Positions 33,969-37,881 of a DNA stretch of 37,881 nucleotides are shown piece by piece. Source of the DNA: Aliiruegeria haliotis (GTDB lineage Bacteria > Pseudomonadota > Alphaproteobacteria > Rhodobacterales > Rhodobacteraceae); the NCBI RefSeq assembly GCF_003003255.1, contig NZ_PVTD01000017.1, forward strand, positions 1 through 37,881, written 5' to 3'. A model generated the notes under the pieces. It made no database searches, had not been told where the DNA came from, and saw only the letters and a list, made by a program, of their open reading frames with translations. Numbering within the stretch: position 1 is the stretch's first letter; each line of letters opens with the position of its first letter. Both the position numbers and the translations under genes were made by a program.

Positions 33969-34364
33969 GTGATCGGCATCGTCATCGTCGCGCATGGTGG
34001 TCTGGCAAATGAATACCTTGCCGCGGTCGAGCATGTGGTCGGCAAGCAGGTCGGCATGCGCGCGATCACGATCGCACCCGAACATGACAGGACGTTGAAA
34101 CAGGCCGAAATCCTCGAAGCCGCAGATGCGGTGGACGTGGGGGACGGCGTAGTCGTGGTGACGGACATGTTTGGCGGCTCGCCCTCAAACCTCTCGCTGC
34201 GGGCCTGCAACCAGAGCAATCGGCGGATCCTCTACGGCGCAAATCTGCCGATGCTGGTCAAGCTCGCGAAGTCCCGGCAAATGCCCGTGTCAGACGCGGT
34301 GCAGAGCGCGCTGCAAGCAGGGCGCAAGTACATCAACAGTTTCGATGGAAACGGCAGGGCATAG
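33969..34364 (+). CDS. PTS system EIIA-Man domain protein
   Basis: Starting at GTG 33969, with GAGGA 7 bases upstream, the protein has 131 residues and the mannose-family EIIA fold: MIGIVIVAHGGLANEYL with the phosphorylated His9, and VVVVTDMFGGSPSNLSLR with the family's GGSP loop. It receives phosphate from HPr. No permease (EIIB, EIIC or EIID) is present, so it most likely acts as a regulator in the nitrogen/carbon phosphotransfer system. It lies between rapZ and hpr, 6 bases from hpr, in a single operon from chvI onward. Confidence 0.93.
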   Translation: MIGIVIVAHGGLANEYLAAVEHVVGKQVGMRAITIAPEHDRTLKQAEILEAADAVDVGDGVVVVTDMFGGSPSNLSLRACNQSNRRILYGANLPMLVKLAKSRQMPVSDAVQSALQAGRKYINSFDGNGRA

Positions 34365-34370
34365 AGCTGC

Positions 34371-34649
34371 ATGAACAATTCCACCACGCAGACACTCGAA
34401 ATCATTAACGAGAAGGGGCTACACGCACGCGCGTCGGCCAAGTTCGTGGAGATGGTGGAGAGTTTTGACGCGACGGCAAATGTCTCCAAGGATGGTCTCG
34501 ACGCCGCAGGTGACAGCATCATGGGCCTTTTGATGTTGGCAGCCTCACGGGGAACCTCTATTGAGGTTCAAACCAGTGGCCGCCAGGCACAGGAGCTTGC
34601 ACGGGCACTGGCAGAGCTCGTCGCCGACAAGTTCGGTGAGGGGATGTAA
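34371..34649 (+). CDS. HPr phosphocarrier protein
   Basis: This 92-residue protein has the HPr signature NEKGLHARASAKFVEM with the phosphocarrier His18. It also has AAGDSIMGLLML, with Ser49 at the site phosphorylated by HPr kinase. It carries phosphate from enzyme I (not in the window) to EIIA. In this setting it is probably the NPr/regulatory HPr. It closes the hprK-rapZ-EIIA-HPr block. Confidence 0.94.
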   Translation: MNNSTTQTLEIINEKGLHARASAKFVEMVESFDATANVSKDGLDAAGDSIMGLLMLAASRGTSIEVQTSGRQAQELARALAELVADKFGEGM

Positions 34650-34676
34650 GGCGAACCGGCGAAGGATCCAGTTGGT

Positions 34677-35591
34677 TTGGTGGAATCGACCCAGCATAGA
34701 CCGGTGATGATGCACCGGCCGCCCCACCGAGATCTTGTCGGGCAGGGGGACGGCCAGAATCTTGCCGATCAACCGTATGACCGCCGTAGGCTGTCCTACG
34801 CCAACACCTTTGAGAACCCTCTTCAGGTTGGTGCCATCCACGCAATGGAGTTTCTGACGGGCAAGATGCGGCTTTTGCGTCTTATCCGGAAGTTCGAAGC
34901 GATGGGGGTCCCGCACGGTCAACCCTTCTGGGAACAGGCGCTTGGAGTTATGGGCATCAAGCTCACGACCCCTCAGTCGCAGATTGACAACATCCCCGAA
35001 GACGGGCCGCTGGTGATCGTGGCCAATCACCCCCACGGGCTTGTGGACGGGATGGTCCTGGCGGAGCTGATCGGTCGGCGGCGAACTGACTACAAGATCC
35101 TGACCCGGTCCCTGCTGACGGGCGTCGGTGAAATTGACCAGTTCATGATTCCCGTGCCGTTCCCGCACGAAGAAGACGCCTTGCAGAAGAACCTCGAAAT
35201 GCGTCGCACAGCGATGGACCACCTGAAGGCAGGGGGATGCATTGTGCTCTTCCCATCGGGAGTGGTCGCCTCGTCTGACACGCTTCTGGGGCCGGTGATC
35301 GAACGGGAATGGAACCCGTTCACAGCGAAGATGATCCAGCGGTCCGGTGCCTCCGTCCTTCCGATCTTCTTCCCGGGGAGCAACTCGCGGTGGTATCAGA
35401 TGGCGAACCGGGTGTCGGCCACTCTGCGTCAGGGGTTGCTGCTCTACGAGGTTGTGCACTCGCTCAACAAGCCACAAGCGCCCGCCGTGGGCGAGGTCTT
35501 TGATCGCGAAGAGATTGCCTCCTGGTCGTCAAATCCGCGCGGGTTCATGGCCTGGCTGCGAGAGCAGACGCTCTCTTTGAAGAACCTCTGA
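34677..35591 (+). CDS. lysophospholipid acyltransferase family protein
   Basis: This 304-residue protein has the acyltransferase motif NHPHGLVDGMVL (near residue 116), followed by IVLFPSGVVASS, the equivalent of the FPEG motif. The catalytic motif is HX5D, not the common HX4D; NHPxGxxDG forms exist in hemolysin-like and OlsA-like acyltransferases. FFPGSNSRWYQMANR also fits that group. It probably acylates a lysolipid at the inner membrane. The start is uncertain: TTG 34677, GTG 34680 or ATG 34707 are all possible and none has a perfect ribosome site. The neighbours give no further clue. Confidence 0.85.
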   Translation: MVESTQHRPVMMHRPPHRDLVGQGDGQNLADQPYDRRRLSYANTFENPLQVGAIHAMEFLTGKMRLLRLIRKFEAMGVPHGQPFWEQALGVMGIKLTTPQSQIDNIPEDGPLVIVANHPHGLVDGMVLAELIGRRRTDYKILTRSLLTGVGEIDQFMIPVPFPHEEDALQKNLEMRRTAMDHLKAGGCIVLFPSGVVASSDTLLGPVIEREWNPFTAKMIQRSGASVLPIFFPGSNSRWYQMANRVSATLRQGLLLYEVVHSLNKPQAPAVGEVFDREEIASWSSNPRGFMAWLREQTLSLKNL

Positions 35592-35658
35592 GATCGTCGC
35601 TGGCCCGACAGGCATGGGCTGAACGGGTTCAGAGCTTCGCAAGTGTCCCCATTCGATC

Positions 35659-35681
35659 GATCCCGCCACGGTGACGGGATC
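35659..35681. terminator. perfect hairpin between convergent genes
   Basis: GATCCCG at 35659-35665 pairs with CGGGATC at 35675-35681 around a 9-base loop, between the stops of the acyltransferase and hbd. No T-run follows on either strand, so any terminator role would be weak. Confidence 0.3.
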
Positions 35682-35740
35682 CGAACTGTACGGTTTCACG
35701 GGATGGTCGGCCGGGTGCCAGTTGCGACCGACGCCTGTGG

Positions 35741-36616
35741 TCAGCGCGTCGGTACGGGCGTCTCGCCACGATAGTCATAGAAGCCACGGCCTGACTTCCG
35801 CCCCAGCCAGCCGGCCTCGACATATTTGGTCAGCAGCGGGCAGGGCCGGTATTTCGTGTCTGCGAGGCCGTCGTAGAGCACGTTCATGATCGCAAGGCAG
35901 GTATCGAGTCCGATGAAATCCGCCAGTTCCAGCGGCCCCATCGGATGCGCGGCACCCAGCTTCAGCGCCGTGTCGATGGACCGAACATTGCCGACGCCTT
36001 CGTAGAGCGTGTAGACCGCCTCGTTGATCATCGGCAGCAGGATTCGGTTGACGATGAAGGCCGGGAAATCTTCGGCGCTGGCCGCGGTTTTCCCAAGGCT
36101 GTCGACCACTTGCAGCATCGTCTGGTAGGTCTCTTCGTCCGTGGCAATGCCGCGGATCAGTTCTACCAGTTTCATCACCGGCACCGGGTTCATGAAATGC
36201 AGCCCCATGAAACGCTCGGGGCGATCGGTGCGGCTGGCCAGACGAGTGATCGAGATCGAGGAGGTGTTGGACGTCAGGATCGTTTCCGGTTTGAGATGCG
36301 GTTGCAGATCCTCGAAGATCGCCGTCTTGATCGTTTCCCGTTCGGTGGCAGCCTCGACGATAAGGTCCGAGGGTCCGATGTCGGTCACTTGCAGCGTGGT
36401 GCGGATGCGGGACATCGCGTCGTCTCGGGTTTCGGCGGTGATCTTTTCCTTGGTGACCTGGCGGTCCATGTTCTTGCGAATGGTCGCGAGGCCCCGATCG
36501 AGTGAGTCCTGGCTGATATCGGTCAGCGTCACATCGTATCCCGCGAGCGAGAAGACATGCGCGATGCCGTTGCCCATCTGCCCTGCGCCGACGATTCCTA
36601 CAGTCTTGATACCCAT
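35741..36616 (-). CDS. hbd: 3-hydroxybutyryl-CoA dehydrogenase
   Basis: From ATG 36616 the protein has 291 residues, the usual length. It begins IKTVGIVGAGQMGNGIAHVF, the NAD(H)-binding GxGxxG motif, then LTSNTSSISI and HFMNPVPVMKLVELI, which holds the catalytic His of the HxxNP motif. The end, GAAHPMGPLELADFIGLDT, is also diagnostic. It oxidises (S)-3-hydroxybutyryl-CoA or reduces acetoacetyl-CoA. AAGGTGG lies before the ATG; the longer frame to 36718 is spurious. It lies near etfA, as in related genomes. A role in fatty acid or polyhydroxybutyrate turnover is likely. Confidence 0.95.
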   Translation of the reverse strand: MGIKTVGIVGAGQMGNGIAHVFSLAGYDVTLTDISQDSLDRGLATIRKNMDRQVTKEKITAETRDDAMSRIRTTLQVTDIGPSDLIVEAATERETIKTAIFEDLQPHLKPETILTSNTSSISITRLASRTDRPERFMGLHFMNPVPVMKLVELIRGIATDEETYQTMLQVVDSLGKTAASAEDFPAFIVNRILLPMINEAVYTLYEGVGNVRSIDTALKLGAAHPMGPLELADFIGLDTCLAIMNVLYDGLADTKYRPCPLLTKYVEAGWLGRKSGRGFYDYRGETPVPTR

Positions 36617-36791
36617 GTTCCCACCTTCCGTGGATGCTGCATTTGCACGGACCCTATTCTGCATGTGCGAAGTATTCCAGCGAACTTGGTCACGCCCGAT
36701 TGCTATAAATCGTCTCAACCTTCCTGTTTAGCCATTTGGCAAGACCGGGGGCGCAATCTGGCGTTGGGTGAGTCGAAAATGAGGTGGTGGG

Positions 36792-37625
36792 ATGTCGTTC
36801 GAGCATCCGGGCGTTGGCGCCCTTGACTATTCTTTGTGCCGGTATGGTGTGTCCAGGTTGCACTTCCGGGGGCCTCTAAAGGACCTCGAGGTGCCGTATT
36901 GCGCCTTCATTGGCGGAAACGAGACCTACGGGCGTTTCATTGAGAAACCATTTCCGGAACTCGTGGAGGCTGCGACAGGCACGGCCTGCGTGAATCTCGG
37001 CTGCCTGAATGCCGGGGTCGATGTTTTTCTGAATGACAGCGGGGCAATGTCGGTTGCCGATGGCGCTTCGGTGACCGTTGTGCAGGTTCTGGGCGCCCAG
37101 AACATGTCGAACCGCTTCTACAGCGTGCATCCGCGGCGCAATGATCGTTTCGTGGCGGCTTCGGCCTTGATGCGGGCGGTCTTCCGCGATGTGGACTTCA
37201 CGGATTTTTCTTTCAACCGGCACATGTTGCAGTCGCTTGCGAAGCGCGGGCCGGATCGGTTCCGGCTGGTCGTCGACGAATTGAAGGCGGCTTGGCTTGC
37301 GCGGATGAAACTCCTCCTTGGCCGGATCCAGAACAAGGTTGTCCTGCTCTACATGGCGGATCATCCACCGGAGGAGACGGCCAGTGAGGTCGGTGGCGCC
37401 CTTCGGGACCCGCTCTTCGTGGACCGGGCGATGATCGACGCTTTGCGCCCGCACGCCGCCGAGACGCTGGAGGTCGTTTGGGCACGCGAAGATGGCGCGT
37501 CCCTGGAGGGCAAGGTGTTTTCGGAGCTGGAGGCACCTGCGGCAGCGGAAACCCCGGGAGGGGCGGTGCATCGGGCGGCTGCGGTTGCCTTGGAGCCGGT
37601 GCTGGCGCGGATGGTCGCGATGTGA
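36792..37625 (+). CDS. DUF6473-like conserved protein
   Basis: This 277-residue protein opens MSFEHPGVGALDYSLCRYG and then has IGGNETYGRFIEKPFPELVE, VNLGCLNAGVDVFLND and the strongly conserved-looking segment VQVLGAQNMSNRFYSVHPRR (near residues 97-116). I associate this with the Rhodobacterales family DUF6473, of unknown function. The order of the motifs, GGNETYG and then a loop before the NAGVD-like block, recalls hydrolase-like folds, but no catalytic triad is certain. No signal peptide is seen. It is divergent from hbd and lies before the etfA terminator. Start: GTGGTGGG before ATG is a moderate ribosome site. Confidence 0.8.
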   Translation: MSFEHPGVGALDYSLCRYGVSRLHFRGPLKDLEVPYCAFIGGNETYGRFIEKPFPELVEAATGTACVNLGCLNAGVDVFLNDSGAMSVADGASVTVVQVLGAQNMSNRFYSVHPRRNDRFVAASALMRAVFRDVDFTDFSFNRHMLQSLAKRGPDRFRLVVDELKAAWLARMKLLLGRIQNKVVLLYMADHPPEETASEVGGALRDPLFVDRAMIDALRPHAAETLEVVWAREDGASLEGKVFSELEAPAAAETPGGAVHRAAAVALEPVLARMVAM

Positions 37626-37647
37626 TGCTTGCACAGGCCGAGAATTG

Positions 37648-37676
37648 AAAAAAGGGCCCGCCGTTGCGCGGGCCCT
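37648..37676 (-). terminator. intrinsic terminator of the etf operon
   Basis: On the minus strand AGGGCCCGC-like arms (GGGCCCGC at 37668-37675 and 37654-37661 reversed) close a 6-base loop, followed by a run of six T (plus-strand A at 37648-37653). It sits about 75 bases past the etfA stop and also marks the end of the DUF6473-like gene, on the opposite strand. Confidence 0.88.
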
Positions 37677-37749
37677 CTGCACTATCGTGGTGTGGGGCGT
37701 CCGGTTGTGGTTGCGACAGCAAGTCCGGCGCCAGGCGCCCCCCGGGACG

Positions 37750-37881
37750 TCAGACCTTTTCAGTGAGCTCAGGTACGGCCGCGAAGAGATCGGCGACGAG
37801 TCCGTAGTCTGCGACCTGGAAGATCGGGGCCTCTTCGTCCTTGTTGATTGCGACGATGACCTTGGAATCCTTCATGCCTGC
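37750..37881 (-). CDS. etfA: electron transfer flavoprotein alpha subunit, C-terminal part
   Basis: The last 43 codons before a TGA at 37750-37752 encode [20 protein letters not shown] then [20 protein letters not shown], the C-terminal FAD-binding end of EtfA. The gene runs off the right edge. EtfA with EtfB takes electrons from acyl-CoA dehydrogenases, such as the one at 20.8-22.5 kb, and passes them to ETF-quinone oxidoreductase. Only the C-terminus is visible. Confidence 0.95.
   Translation of the reverse strand, partial: AGMKDSKVIVAINKDEEAPIFQVADYGLVADLFAAVPELTEKV

Overview
The window reads as chromosomal DNA of an alphaproteobacterium of the Rhodobacteraceae (Roseobacter-type). The reasons are gene content and synteny: pckA next to chvI-chvG-hprK-rapZ-EIIA-HPr, a methylsuccinyl-CoA dehydrogenase candidate with a long N-terminal extension, an EpsI-fused exosortase of the XrtD kind, a DUF6473-type protein beside hbd and etfA, and a motB-flgEKLI run. 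The genus cannot be fixed from the sequence alone. No tRNA, rRNA, CRISPR array, transposase or phage gene was seen.

Region 1 (1-14.8 kb) is an exopolysaccharide/exosortase locus in two divergent arms. The minus arm runs sugar transferase, TPR lipoprotein (PrsT type), a small Wza-like export protein, a large beta-barrel protein, exosortase fused to EpsI, rhomboid protease, PPP-family phosphatase, an Alg14/Alg13-like split glycosyltransferase, and rfbA. The plus arm runs a secretion-type AAA ATPase, a Wzz/GumC-like chain-length protein, and a BY-kinase. Together these can prime, extend, length-control and export a polysaccharide and process C-terminally tagged surface proteins. No Wzx flippase, Wzy polymerase or exosortase substrate lies in the window. 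The rhomboid and phosphatase genes, overlapping by 4 bp inside the locus, are its least explained part.

Region 2 (14.8-20.7 kb) is a compact flagellar run: motB, flgE, flgK, flgL, flgI. A CtrA-like box lies in front of flgE, and another lies in the divergent EPS promoter region.

Region 3 (20.7-26.0 kb) holds the acyl-CoA dehydrogenase (probable mcd of the ethylmalonyl-CoA pathway), a TSUP-family permease, and a modABC molybdate transporter transcribed toward it.

Region 4 (26.0-34.7 kb) is a carbon-control block: an ATP-dependent PEP carboxykinase, a second, unrelated GTP-dependent PEP carboxykinase, then divergently chvI-chvG, a short HPr kinase, RapZ, EIIA-Man and HPr. This is a regulatory phosphotransfer system with no sugar permease in the window. 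Having two PEPCK families side by side is unusual.

Region 5 (34.7-37.9 kb) carries a lysophospholipid-type acyltransferase, 3-hydroxybutyryl-CoA dehydrogenase, a DUF6473-like protein, and the 3' end of etfA with its terminator.

Many long open frames lie opposite real genes (for example a 529-codon frame antisense to the exosortase). They are treated as shadows caused by high GC.
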